Origin: Cordylochernes scorpioides
Lineage: Eukaryota; Arthropoda; Arachnida; Pseudoscorpiones; Chernetidae
DNA length: 64,000 bases
Direction of reading: 5' to 3'
NCBI GenBank assembly: GCA_030710605.1
Contig: CP092877.1
Span: forward strand, 42,702,406-42,766,405
Shown here one piece after another: positions 1 to 10,186 of the stretch. Every line of letters starts with the position of its first letter. Positions within the stretch are counted from its first letter, which is position 1. Both the position numbers and the translations under genes were made by a program. The notes under the pieces are model-generated. The model searched no databases and was not told the DNA's origin. It was given only the letters and a program-made list of their open reading frames with translations.

Positions 1-321
1 AAGACTTACTACATGCACAAGTGAAGGCCAAGAAAATATTCGCATCAAATATATTTTAAATGTAATAATAGTTTATTGTCAGTATACGAATTATTCAGCA
101 AGGGAAATTTTTTATTTTCAATAAGGAGGAGCAAAAATATATAAAGAAGGGAATGACTTAGTTGCTGATAAAATACATTAGAGATAGAATGTTTATGATA
201 AAAACAAAACTAAGAAATGTACCAATAGCAAAATATAAAAACATGGTGATAAATACAAATTTTCAAATAAAAGTATCAATTTTTTTGTGTGTGTGTGGCA
301 TAAAATATTAAACTTTATAAG
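1..321. other. AT-rich stretch, no feature recognised
   Basis: This is AT-rich sequence with only short chance open frames. I see no domain, RNA or repeat boundary in it. It lies upstream of the tRNA-like fragment and the decayed copia. Confidence 0.5.
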
Positions 322-394
322 AGTCGGTGGACGAGTGGGTAACACCCTCGATTCCCGAGAGCCATGAAACGGGATCGAATCCCGCGTTAACATT
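322..394 (+). repeat. tRNA-like fragment (Ser-type; possible SINE head or tRNA pseudogene)
   Basis: The segment has an A-box-like GGACGAGTGGGTAA, a short hairpin CTCG..CGAG where an anticodon stem would be, and a B-box-like T arm (CGGG, ATCGAAT loop, CCCG at about 370-384). The first bases (GAGTCGG) do not pair with the sequence after the T arm (CGTTAAC), so no normal acceptor stem forms. The pattern resembles the class II tRNA-Ser heads of tRNA-derived SINEs. No SINE body or A tail is clear downstream, so either a SINE fragment or a tRNA pseudogene is possible. Confidence 0.4.
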
Positions 395-599
395 TTGTTT
401 AATAGGTGAATAACCTTCACATATTATTCATTGTTGCAAATATTATCTTTAAGCGGTACCTAATAAAGTGATTTTGGAACAAGAAAGAAGATTAAACTTT
501 CAAATGAAGAATACATGAAATATTATCAAAGGCATATTGTAAGAGGATTTGATCTAAAATTCGAATATTTACCAGATTGTAAAGCAGGTATAATAGGAA

Positions 600-1113
600 A
601 ACCAGTTCAGAAGCTATATACAATATTTCCAAGCCATGTCAATCTTTAGGATGATCTAAGTATTTTTGTGTAAAAGTAGATGACTTCAGTAGGATAATCT
701 CTGTATATTTCCTTAGATGAAAAATGAAACCTTTGAAATATTGAAAGAATTTGAGGCAGGCGCCGAAAATTAATTAATTCTTAGAATAAGAGATGCAAGA
801 ACCGACAATGGAACTGAAAATTGGGTAACTCTATATTTAAATGGTTTTTAAAGAGAAACATCACCAACTTACTAACACATACTCACCGCAAAGTAATGAA
901 GTCGCAGTGAGAGTGAATAGGGCTCTTATAAATTCAGCGAGAACCTTACTAATTGACTCAAAATTACCCATGAGGTTTGGGGCAAAGGCAATTGCTACAG
1001 ATATTTATATAAGAATTTCACTACCCAGAGGACTATCAAGCACCATACGCCTAAGCAGAAATGGAATGGCAGGAAACCATCGGCCAAAAACATTAAAATA
1101 TTTCGATGTTTGA
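600..1113 (+). pseudogene. Copia integrase core remnant
   Basis: The translation shows a VDDFSR-like segment near 675-700, then RTDNGTENW at about 798-825 (second catalytic Asp region of the DDE integrase), then HHQLTNTYSPQSNEVAVRVNRA (841 onward), which corresponds to the region of the third catalytic residue. In place of the usual GNGxxER pattern it reads SNEVAVRVNR, so the third acidic residue is not clearly kept. Several stops and frame changes interrupt it. It would have joined retroelement cDNA to host DNA. It is not functional. Confidence 0.7.
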
Positions 1114-1479
1114 CACATTGGCTTGAGAGCAAAACAAGAAAAAAAAGTTTTAACCCGAGGATAGAAATAGAATATTTATCGGTTATTCCATTTTTAAAAA
1201 GCCTACAGAAAATATGATATAATGACATAGAGAATTCACGAAGTCAGATCGGTTAAATTTAGCGAAGATGAAAGAGGTATCGATTATGCCAATGATCTTC
1301 GGGGAGAGATTTATTGTGATAATTTGACTTATAAAATAAATTATAAAGAAATCATTGCTTAAGTTTTTCTTATGTTATGAGAAGACAATCCTGTCACATA
1401 GTGAGTGGAGTGAAGTCTCAGGATGATACTTCAGTAAATATAGGTGATTACTGTGAAACTGACTCAACATAAACTGAAC

Positions 1480-1725
1480 CGATAGAGGAAAGATGCGTTA
1501 AAGGAGGAAGAGAGAAAGGAGATACAAAAGGTGTCTTAGAAGAATGGCACAAAGCAAGACTTGAAGAACAAGAAAGTAAATTGATCGAAGAAGGAGCTCG
1601 ACGTACACAAAGAATAAAGGATAGGAATAGGGCGAATTTAAATATGGAAATAGATCATTATATTCCGGAGAATTTTAGAGAAGCGATGGATAGGGGATGA
1701 AGAAACAAATGGCTTGAAGAATGAA
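1480..1725 (+). pseudogene. Copia pol linker between integrase and reverse transcriptase
   Basis: This is a very charged, Lys/Glu/Arg-rich translation containing RRTQRIKDRNR and then DHYIPENFREAMD. It matches in position and style the linker that precedes the reverse transcriptase in copia polyproteins, where an RRS/TxR motif is followed by a segment ending in an EA-rich stretch. It has a frame break near 1700. I infer its identity mainly from its place between integrase and reverse transcriptase. Confidence 0.5.
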
Positions 1726-1839
1726 AGAAGAGCTCTGTTAGATAAAGAAATATTAAGTATGAACGCTAGTGCAAAAGGAAAATGGTATGAAAAGTATCAA
1801 CTATAAATGGGTCTACAATACGAAGAAAATATCCAATGT

Positions 1840-2448
1840 AGGCATATATAAAAGAAAGGCCATACTTGTTGCTGTTAGATGCAATCAAATATGAAGCGGA
1901 CTATAAGGTATCTTTCTCACCTGTTCTCAAAAAGGAATGTTTGCGGACAATAGTATCTCTTGCAATGCAACAGAATTTAATCATAAAGACTTATGATATG
2001 GAGAGGGCTTATCTCTATGGTGAGTTAGAAGAGAGAGTATACATGAGACAACCATTTTGTGCAAAAGGTAAAGCCAATACAGTGGGTAAATTGAAAAAAA
2101 GGCCTGTATTGTTTACCAAAAACAAGAAAAATGTTGTAACAAACGGATCACAACGAAATTTTATACCAGTTGGGAATGATTAGAACCAAATGTGATCCAT
2201 GTGTCTATAAACTTCAAAGAGGAGAAGAGTGTGTAATAATGGGTCTATATGTAGATGATCTCATCATTGCTAGATCCAGTAAGAAAAATTACGATAACCT
2301 AGCCTCAGAAATAGAAAAATATGTTACTCTTATAGTAAAGAAAGATAACGAACCAATTATTAGAATTGAAATAAAAAGGGTAGAAGATGTATTTCATATC
2401 TATCTCAGACTCATTATATTGATACAATTCTTCAAAGATTTGGACTGA
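1840..2448 (+). pseudogene. Copia reverse transcriptase remnant
   Basis: Visible motifs in order: ADYKVSFSPVLKKECLRTIVSLAMQ (start of the RVT_2 fold), IKTYDMERAYLYGELEERVYMRQP (first catalytic Asp region, DMERAYL in place of the usual DVxxAFLNG), CDPCVYKL, and GLYVDDLIIA, which keeps the YVDD active-site loop at about 2248-2259. The frame changes near 1890, and again just before 2170. With the YVDD box kept but the frame broken, this is an inactivated copy of the RNA-dependent DNA polymerase. Confidence 0.8.
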
Positions 2449-2462
2449 AAGAATGCAACAGT

Positions 2463-3168
2463 GTGCAGACACCTGGAGATCAAAATCAAAATTTGGATGA
2501 GTATTTGGACTCTAAGCCAGTAGATAAAACTGTATACCATGAAATGTTTGGATCACTTATGTACCTTTCTACGGGTACTCGACCGGGCATATCCTTCAAC
2601 GTCAGCAATTTATCTCAGTATAGTAATGATCCGAGAGAATACACTCAACTGGAGTTATAAAGATTGAAGGGAACAAGAAATAAAATGTTGGCATATAAGT
2701 CAAAATAAAACAATATCACAATAAGTATTGATGTGAGCTGGTGCACAACCCGAAACGCAAATTCTTACTCGGACTAAGCAGACAAACGTGGCGATAACTT
2801 AATAAACTGAAGAAGTAGAAAGCAAAATTCAGTAGCCTTGCCTACATGTGAAGCAGAACTTATTTCAATATGTTAAATAATTTCCGATGTATTATGGTTG
2901 AATGGATTATGAGAAGACTGCGAAAATGTAAATTTACCAATTACCTTAAAAGGGACAGCCTGGCTGCAATAAACTGGATACAATCTGACAAAATTACTTA
3001 AAAAACTAAGCACATAAGCTATAAAAATGGTTTTGTGAAAGAGGTAATAAAAAATATAATCAAGCTAGCATGCACTAAAAGTGAAGACAGGCAGGCGGAT
3101 ATACTAACGAAGAGTCTACCTAAGGACAAACTACAAAAATGTGCAGATAGCCTTGGACTTGTTAATTA
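2463..3168 (+). pseudogene. Copia RNase H and C-terminal remnant
   Basis: The first part (2463-2657) reads QTPGDQNQNL, then YHEMFGSLMYLSTGTRPGISFNVSNLSQYS, the conserved connection after the copia polymerase. Further frames carry the RNase H block ALPTCEAELIS (about 2835) and the end signature KHISYKNGFVKE followed by DRQADILTKSLPKDKLQ (about 3000-3140). Stops lie between the pieces. This is the 3' end of pol; the DILTKSLP motif is the usual copia pol terminus. Confidence 0.75.
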
Positions 3169-3398
3169 AGGGTTTACACACAGGTTTACATAAATAACCT
3201 ATATAATAAATAAGGAAGCAACAGAGAATTAACATTAAAAAAGCCCAAGCAAGTTTTTGTTGTATATAAATTTTAAAATCAATTGATTAATAGTTCCCAC
3301 AGAATTTTTTTTTTTCAATTCAAAGCGCTATATCCCCTTAAGGACACTTGCGCTGTCATACATGTATGCCTTTACATTTGTCTATACATATATATATA

Positions 3399-3632
3399 TG
3401 GAAGCAATGGTCGCCTCTCCCGTCAAAATTAACGTCAGAATCTGACGCCATCTATTGACCGTCGCCGCAACTAGCGGCATCGGGTCGGTGACAAAGCCAC
3501 AACACCAACTTTGGCAAACTGATAAGCGTCCACCTAGAGACCATGGTTTCGGGCTAATGGCCCTCGTCAGTCTAGGGCGGACTTTATTCCATGAGATCCA
3601 CACGGGATCTAATGGAATCCTCACAATCTACC
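3399..3632 (-). repeat. Inverted copy of an unknown ~235 bp repeat unit
   Basis: This block is the reverse complement of 3690-3924 with no differences that I can see, leaving a 57 bp spacer, so the two arms could form a long hairpin. It starts next to a (TA)n run. Read on the minus strand it carries the same open frame as the two direct copies, with an ATG at 3624. I do not recognise the family. Confidence 0.85.
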
Positions 3633-3633
3633 A

Positions 3634-3952
3634 ATCTATGTTTTGCCAATAGATTTGGCCCAGCCACATTGCCAGCAAAACACCTCTTTGGTAGATTGTG
3701 AGGATTCCATTAGATCCCGTGTGGATCTCATGGAATAAAGTCCGCCCTAGACTGACGAGGGCCATTAGCCCGAAACCATGGTCTCTAGGTGGACGCTTAT
3801 CAGTTTGCCAAAGTTGGTGTTGTGGCTTTGTCACCGACCCGATGCCGCTAGTTGCGGCGACGGTCAATAGATGGCGTCAGATTCTGACGTTAATTTTGAC
3901 GGGAGAGGCGACCATTGCTTCCATGGATTAATTTCCTCCCGGCAAATTCTCC
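3634..3952 (+). repeat. Direct repeat unit 1 (319 bp period)
   Basis: This is the first of two head-to-tail copies. The unit begins ATCTATGTTTTGCC and ends with GGCAAATTCTCC just before the next ATCTATG at 3953. It contains a 77-codon open frame on the plus strand (3698-3931) and an overlapping one on the minus strand. The frame has no recognisable domain and is probably a chance frame in a moderately GC-rich repeat. Confidence 0.85.
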
Positions 3953-4271
3953 ATCTATGTTTTGCCAATAGATTTGGCCCAGCCACATTGCCAGCAAAAC
4001 ACCTCTTTGGTAGATTGTGAGGATTCCATTAGATCCCGTGTGGATCTCATGGAATAAAGTCCGCCCTAGACTGACGAGGGCCATTAGCCCGAAACCATGG
4101 TCTCTAGGTGGACGCTTATCAGTTTGCCAAAGTTGGTGTTGTGGCTTTGTCACCGACCCGATGCCGCTAGTTGCGGCGACGGTCAATAGATGGCGTCAGA
4201 TTCTGACGTTAATTTTGACGGGAGAGGCGACCATTGCTTCCATGGATTAATTTCCTCCCGGCAAATTCTCC
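3953..4271 (+). repeat. Direct repeat unit 2 (319 bp period)
   Basis: This second tandem copy matches unit 1 base for base as far as I can read and ends where a (TA)n tract begins. Together with the inverted copy at 3399, the block holds one inverted and two direct copies. Near identity means either recent origin or gene conversion. Confidence 0.85.
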
Positions 4272-4297
4272 ATATATATATATATATATATATATAT
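4272..4297. repeat. (TA)n microsatellite
   Basis: About 12 uninterrupted TA repeats lie directly at the end of the 319 bp tandem unit. Similar (TA)n tracts occur near 3385, 4530, 18655, 23557, 24535 and 38461, several of them at transposon edges. Confidence 0.9.
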
Positions 4298-6636
4298 CGT
4301 AGCTAAATGAAGAGGCGCAGTCGTTATGCCTAGCGAGCAGCGCGCCCGCGATGTCTGCCACTTTATTTTTTGTGCCGCCTTTTATACATGGATGAATTTA
4401 CATATTTCCATTTTAACGCAAGCGTAACATATTTACATACTTATTTGACGAGAATAAATTGTATCTCTTGGCATTAACTATATACAAATACAACTATTAT
4501 TAACTATATACATATACAAATTATGACATATATATATATATATATTAAAAATATGCATATAGTGGATTTATAATTATTTTATTTTAATGTTCCAATATTT
4601 CGAGGGCCAACTCGCCTTTCTTTATCGAGGATGTTTGTGTTTTTCACTAAAACATACGAGCACACGTACACCACTCTCATTCTACAAGGCCAATGAAAGA
4701 AATGTATATTTGATTTAAATATTACATTCAGTATATAAAAAGTTAACAATTATATATAATATTACAGATCAATACCGTTATAATATTTGTCCACACATTG
4801 TGCGTGAAAGAGAGAGAGATTTATATACAACAGTGTAATTAACACAAAGCAATAACGCGCCATCTATACATATAAAATAAAAGGATTTAAAAGCGCGAAT
4901 GTTTCTTTTATACATAAAACGAACTTCTACTGTCCTTACTGCGATGAAAAAATATATTGGGAGGGCTTGGCTCATCAGTGGTGAACCCTCCCTGTGTAAT
5001 TGTAAATAATTGTGTGTATACATATTAATTCTAAATTTATGATAAAATATTGAAAGAAATTGTATATATATAATTTTAGGCCGTGAATAGAATAGTCATA
5101 TGATATTAACAGTGAGAAAGAAAGAAAGAAAACACGAGAAGAAAGAACTGTGTACAATAAAACGAAGTGTCTGACAATATGTACAATCGGCAATATGAGA
5201 GTATGTAAGTAATAAAACAATAAAATATACGCTAGTAAGAAGAAAGAAACTTTATCTTCGTTTACTGTTGTAATAAGTTGGTTTTTTTGTTTGTTTTATC
5301 TCTCTTGTAAATCAATAAAGATGATATGCGATCAATCTTCTTCGGAATAAGTATATTTAAAAAAAAATTAGCAAAGTCAACAGGGTGTTTTGTAAAAAAT
5401 AATAAAAATAAAATACGCGCGTCACAATATTCTTATGTTCAAAACATAGTTTTTGTGCTTTAATAACTCATTATAATTTTCCTTATGGGAAATATAAAAG
5501 GAAATAATGTGTTAAGTTTAGGAAAATATATGTAAATTTTAAATTAGCTCCGTTTTATATACACTCTTGAGGATATTTTTATATTTATTTCAATAGAACA
5601 TTTAAAGGTAAGTCATGAATGAATGTGCTTTTGCTTCTTATCTTCTTTTCTTTCAAGATATTTCGATTAAATTGAAGATATTGTAACGTAGAAAATTAGG
5701 AAATACAAACCCCAGAATTACACGACAATTTATTTAATGTAAAACCAAATTAAAATAACAGAAAGGCAATGAGAAATTTTTACAGTATATCAAAATAAAA
5801 ATATCGAAATTAAAAAACTTTTAATAGAATGATAAATAATCTGCTACGATATTATTAATTGTCATTTTTCATACCAAAAGTTACAATATTTCATTTAAAT
5901 TAGTCCCTCTGCTCATAATCATAAACTCTATAACCTCTGTGGGAACAATTATATTTGGGATAAAATATTCAATTAAATTCTTATTTTTAATTTATTTTTT
6001 CGGATATATTTTGTTTTTTAAAATAAAAATTATCTTTTTAAAGAATCATACACGTCTATAATAGTTTCGAATTTTATTAACAGATGGCTCGCTAAAGCAT
6101 CATAATAAAAATTATTCCTTAAGGTTCCTCTTTTCTTGTAGTATTAATATATTCAATAATAAATAATAATATTGTAGTTTTTAGAAGTGTGTTTTTCCTT
6201 TTTTTTTTCAATTAAAGAGATTGATTTCTCAATGTTTTTCAACCATCAACCCAACCAAACGTGTAGTTGTTAGCATAGAAAATGTTTTTACTTTTAAACC
6301 TAATCTCTCTCAGCCATCTAAATACCAGTTTTTGTTTTAAAATAAATTATTTTGAATCTTATATTAACCTATAATAGAGTGTCAGTAGGTATGTGGTTAA
6401 ATTTGAAATATTATATATAATATCCTAAATATTTATTTTTTAAAATTTATCAATCAACCAGGCGCGATTTTGAAATGTTAGCCTATTACAGAGGAAACAA
6501 ACAAAATAACAAAAAAATTAGAGCTTAAACGAAATATTAAAATATACAAGTATCAGAGTCATCAATCAATTCTTAACTCTGTCACCGTTTGCTTTTGTGA
6601 ATGGAATAAATACCCAAATATGGCCATTTCTTATAA
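4298..6636. other. Gene-free AT-rich region
   Basis: I find no coding region, LTR pair or RNA here. The first 100 bases are GC-richer (AGCGAGCAGCGCGCCCGCG) and may be the edge of an unknown element. The rest is AT-rich with short homopolymers and a second (TA)n tract near 4530. Open frames at 4778-5220 have no domain and look like chance. Confidence 0.5.
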
Positions 6637-6707
6637 GCATCGGTAGTTCAGTGGTGAAATGCTCGCCTGCCACGCGGGCGGCCCGGGTTCGATTCCCGGC
6701 CGATGCA
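6637..6707 (+). tRNA. tRNA-Gly(GCC)
   Basis: This is a 71 nt cloverleaf. The acceptor stem is GCATCGG (6637-6643) with CCGATGC (6700-6706) and discriminator A at 6707. The D arm is TTCAGTGGTGAAA. The anticodon stem CTCGC/GCGGG holds the loop CTGCCAC with anticodon GCC at 6669-6671. The T arm is CCCGG, TTCGATT, CCGGG. A run of seven T follows directly (6708-6714), the usual RNA polymerase III stop. The A box (TAGTTCAGTGG) and B box (GGTTCGATTCC) are intact. It decodes GGC and GGT codons. It is the one gene here that looks fully functional. Confidence 0.97.
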
Positions 6708-6714
6708 TTTTTTT
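6708..6714 (+). terminator. RNA polymerase III T-run terminator
   Basis: Seven consecutive T residues follow the discriminator base of the tRNA-Gly gene, the standard termination signal for pol III. The Helitron-like 5' sequence starts directly after it. Confidence 0.9.
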
Positions 6715-7194
6715 GACGTGACAACGTCTTAAATTAGGTTGCGGCTGGGAGTCACTTATGAAAAAGTGTAACGCCCGGTAACGTTACGATGAGTCATCGA
6801 ACGAGAGTGCTGCGCGCGCAGCGCTAGAGAATTAGGCGCATTGAATCGGCGCATGCTTGTCTCTGTCTTTGTCTTTCTCGAACGTTCTTGGCGTTGGAAA
6901 AACAAGAAAGCGTCATAATACAAGTTCACACGTGTGGTTAAAGTATCGTCAGCTGTGTCTGTAGTGAAAATGTGGAGTGCTTAGATTCGTCATTTACAAC
7001 AACTACAACGATAAAGGTAAATAATTGTACACTGATATTTCATTATCGTAAACTATGATTGATTGATTAATTGTTAGATTGACACAAAAGTTGAGAAACT
7101 GAGTTTATAGGTTATGTCATACTATTGATAAATGTTGGTAGTGTTAAGTAAATTATTAGTTTAAAATTAATTAATTAATTAATTATTATTTTAC

Positions 7195-7500
7195 AAATTT
7201 TAAATAGTTTCAAATTTATTTAGCAAAAATTTGAACCTTCGATCTGAATAAATGTTTTGATTTTCGAATTGATTATTTAAAATTACAAATATTAAGAAAA
7301 AGTGGCAGATATAAGAAAACTTTATTTAAACTGTGTTGAGCAAGAATTTTAACATCTAATATAAGTAAATGTTTTAATTTTCAACTTCATCATTTACAAT
7401 TACAAATTTTATTTAATTTCAAATTTATTTAGCAAAAATTTGAACCTTCGATCTGAATAAGTGTTTTGATTTTCAAATTGATTCTTTAAAATTAAAAATT
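7195..7500 (+). repeat. Three diverged ~105 bp tandem units in the Helitron 5' region
   Basis: Units start near 7223, 7338 and 7436. Each has the pattern AGCAA-AATTT-AACnT, then AAT-AAnTGTTTT-ATTTTC, then ATTTAAAATTACAAA or close to it. The first and third are very similar and the middle one is more diverged. Such sub-terminal repeats are common in rolling-circle elements. Confidence 0.65.
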
Positions 7501-7520
7501 CATCCATTCAATCATGAATC

Positions 7521-8507
7521 ATGAATCCATTCAATCATGCCTGCTTGTGCAATTACGATCCACAAGGCCCAGGGTGGGACGTTTACTACAATTGTTTACA
7601 ACTGTGTAAAACAGTGAAGTGCAAGCGAAAACAATTTCCTTGCGTGCCTGCTTGTGCAATTACGATCCACAAGGCCCAGGGTGGGACGTTTATTACAATT
7701 GTTTACAAGTACTCCTCAAAACAACCACAGCAATTGGTATATGTAGCCATGAGCCGCGTCACAAGTATCGACGGATTGTACATCATAACAGAAAAGGACT
7801 CTCCATTGGTTTTCAAACATGGCCGAGATGGAAACGACTCACAGACTACTCGAGATATTCGCAATGAATACTTACGACTTCGTGGACACACTCTAGACAC
7901 AATTACCAAACAAGCCGTAAAATTCTGTGACGACGCAACCGACGCTGGACAACTTATTGTAACGAACATCAACTGTCAAAGTTTAAGTGCCCATGCCGCG
8001 GACATTGAAACAGATACAGTGATACCACGATCAGACTATTTAGTATTGACTGAAACGTGGATGCGCGACACTTGTGAACCAACTCCAATCAAGGGTTATG
8101 AGTGCGTATCCAGGGAAAATAATCGACCTAACTCAGATACCAACGCGGCTGGTGGAGTGGCGATCTATCGTAAATTATCATCGACATCTACGGCTGAAGT
8201 GTTCCAAGTTGCGATTACAGACGTAACTCGTGTCATTAAAACCAAGGGTGATATGTGCATGACTGAAGTTACTTGCTTCGCCGCTAATACTAGCTTCAAG
8301 TTTATACTCGGTGCTGTATATATTCATCCAGGAGCTAGTATGCAGGATATTGGAATGTTACTATGGCAAGGACTCGGTCCGTACATTCACAACAGCCAGT
8401 GCGTGCCACCGTTCGTGCAAATTGATTCTAGTATACCGATTCTTCTGTGTGGTGATTTTAACAAAAACGTAAAGCCTGACAACTCGTTTCTTAATTTCAA
8501 AAGATAG
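7521..8507 (+). pseudogene. Helitron-like helicase C-terminus fused to endonuclease (truncated)
   Basis: The 328-codon frame has ACAITIHKAQGGTF (helicase motif near residue 45), LVYVAMSRVTSIDGLYI (motif VI, about residues 72-89), a linker, then an exonuclease-endonuclease-phosphatase fold: NINCQSLSAH (about 150), YLVLTETW (about 173), GGVAIYRK (about 210) and LLCGDFN (about 309). It ends soon after GDFN, so the last catalytic SDH-type motif is missing. The start lies within a 107 bp duplication of the helicase motif DNA; because 107 is not a multiple of three, only the second copy (from 7645) reads in the helicase frame. Rep and most helicase motifs are absent. It is a remnant. Confidence 0.8.
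7538..7751 (+). repeat. 107 bp internal duplication of the helicase motif DNA
   Basis: TGCCTGCTTGTGCAATTACG begins at 7538 and again at 7645. About 65 bases match at the start of each unit, through GGGACGTTTA and TACAATTGTTTACAA. The first copy reads in a different frame from the helicase, so only the second copy gives HKAQGGTF. The duplication therefore moved the start of the frame into unrelated codons. Confidence 0.85.
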
Positions 8508-8607
8508 AAATTTATACAGAAGAGAAGATTAACATATTATTTTACCGACAACTGCTTTAAAACATTTAGTTTAATAAGATTAAATAATATATATTATTGT
8601 CTCTTCT

Positions 8608-9045
8608 ATTTAGGACTAGCCGAATGGCCCGGGCAACGCCCAGGTTTTACCCGATTAAATGCTTTTATTCAAATACTATTCGTTACAATTATGAATTGGC
8701 GCCGTGGATGTCATTCTTGTATAGAATAATTGTTAAGAATATATTTGTCATATGTAAATACTTATATGTATATATGTATTCGTATTGTAGTTCACTGACT
8801 CTCGTGTTGTTGCTTGACTTGTTCGAAAAGCCGATCATTGCCAGATACCTGCCCTAGAGACAACGGAATTCCGCAGTTTTTTTTTCTTGGAGTCGCTCTT
8901 CCCTACATAGAGATAGGTTGGTGTTCTCCTCCCCAGGACCTAAAATAGAGACTTTGGGCGTCTGGGCAAAATGAGCCTGGGCACTGCGCCGCTGAACGCG
9001 ACAGCAGTCGTATCAGGCAAGGGTTGCCGAAATAAATAAAAATGC
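8608..9045 (+). other. Probable 3' end region of the Helitron-like element
   Basis: The region holds a short GC hairpin (GGGCAACGCCC near 8630) of the kind seen near Helentron ends, then AT-rich sequence and a second GC-richer block (CTGCGCCGCTGAACGCGAC near 8985). The exact terminus cannot be set without a second copy. Confidence 0.4.
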
Positions 9046-9510
9046 CTAAAAAAACATTTAATTAAAATTTCAATATTTAAATTTAAAATTTGTAACACGT
9101 TATGAAAATACAATTTTAAAATAAGATATTTTTAGGTAGAATTTAAAGATACAATATACAAATATAATTTGAATTAATCTACATAAATACCTTGAATATT
9201 TTCAGAGAAGCGCTTCAGTTTACCGATCAGAATAGACTTCTTGCTTAATCTTCTCATTAAATATTTACGCTCTTGAGCAATTCTGCTACCAATTATTTGA
9301 CTTTGCTTAGACCTTTTAAAGATACTGACTTCAAGAAGATTGATCAAACATCATTTTTATTGATTTACATGAGAGAGAGAACAAAGAATAATTTAACACA
9401 TTAGTAAACAAAATACTTATTATTATTCTTACTGCTAGCGCCTATTTTCTTGTGATCTTACACACATACTCTGTGGGAACAATTAATAAATTACACTTGG
9501 AATATATATA
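9046..9510. other. AT-rich spacer
   Basis: I find no coding or RNA feature. CTCTGTGGGAACAATTA at about 9470 also occurs near 5937 in another spacer; the meaning is unknown. The spacer ends in a short (AT)n tract used as the Gypsy-1 target. Confidence 0.5.
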
Positions 9511-9816
9511 TGTGACAATATAGTGGTAATAATGTGGTGGGGAAAGGGAAATAATCACGCCACAAATTGGTAGAGGAATTTGGAAGCCATCCGAGAGAGA
9601 GAGGTAGTGCGAGGGGATGCCACCGCTGAACGACCGTTTTTTGTGTCCACCACCCCCCTACTATCCAAAAATAGTCCTCAGGTGTTGACGGGCGGGCCAC
9701 ATTTGCCGCCCCTTTGGAATGTCGTGATGTCTAAAGTGACTCCCTTCAGCTGCCCATCTCTCTCTGGCTGACTCTAGGTTTGTTTTATTAATCCTGGAAG
9801 AGCATATATTATGACA
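9511..9816 (-). repeat. Gypsy-1 3' LTR
   Basis: The LTR reads TGTCATAATA to TATTGTCACA on the minus strand and matches 14919-15226 with few differences (for example GGGAAAGGG versus GGGAAAGAG). It is flanked outside by TATA. Confidence 0.92.
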
Positions 9817-10186
9817 TATGGTCCCCGTTGAAGAAGGCTGAACATGGTTTGAGTATATTTAAAGCTGGAGAAGCCAGGAATAGAGAAAATAATTTTACAG
9901 TTGAAATTAGTTAAGGTAATGGTGACATAGTTTTATGTAAATAAAATATTGTATAGTACATAAGTAAATATTATTTACAAGCAGTTTTACAACACTGGAG
10001 AGTTTGATATTCAAGGGAATTTTGGATAATATCAAAGCTACAAAAGGCTATATACAATAAAATCTAATGTATTATAAGGGAAATGTTATTGAGGAGTGTG
10101 AACAAGGAGAAGAAGAGTCACAAACACATGATGAAATTCTGAAGATCATTAAGACTGGGGAACTCTACACTTTAAGCTATTTTTCA

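Larger units (their letters stand above)
541..3168 (+). mobile_element. Degenerate Ty1/copia retrotransposon (Copia-1), no LTRs found
   Basis: Broken reading frames in the copia order run along the plus strand: integrase core (about 600-1113), a charged linker (about 1480-1700), reverse transcriptase (about 1840-2448) and RNase H with the C-terminal tail (2463-3168). No repeated LTR flanks this block and no gag is visible, so the copy is truncated. It is much more decayed than Copia-2 at 24401 and is the older element. The order integrase before reverse transcriptase separates it from gypsy elements. Confidence 0.8.
6715..9045 (+). mobile_element. Helitron-like (Helentron-type) rolling-circle element remnant
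   Basis: The block has a non-coding 5' region (6715-7500) that begins GACGTGACAACGTC and includes GC-rich CTGCGCGCGCAGCG. A frame follows with the end of a PIF1-like helicase fused to an apurinic-type endonuclease (7521-8507), and then a GC hairpin GGGC-AAC-GCCC near 8629. Helicase followed by endonuclease is known for Helentron-type Helitrons. The Rep (HUH) domain and most of the helicase are missing, so the copy is not autonomous. Both ends are uncertain. Confidence 0.65.

Noticed and set aside
3698..4250. Repeated 77-80 codon frames as a conserved small protein gene
   Set aside because: The frames are the same only because the DNA is duplicated. Both strands are open, and there is no domain, start context or codon pattern to support a gene.
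4272..4297. (TA)n tracts as functional origins or regulatory sites
   Set aside because: They are ordinary microsatellites. Their link to elements is best explained by target preference.
6830..6850. CTGCGCGCGCAGCG palindrome as a separate regulatory site
   Set aside because: It lies within the Helitron-like 5' region and is more likely part of that repeat.
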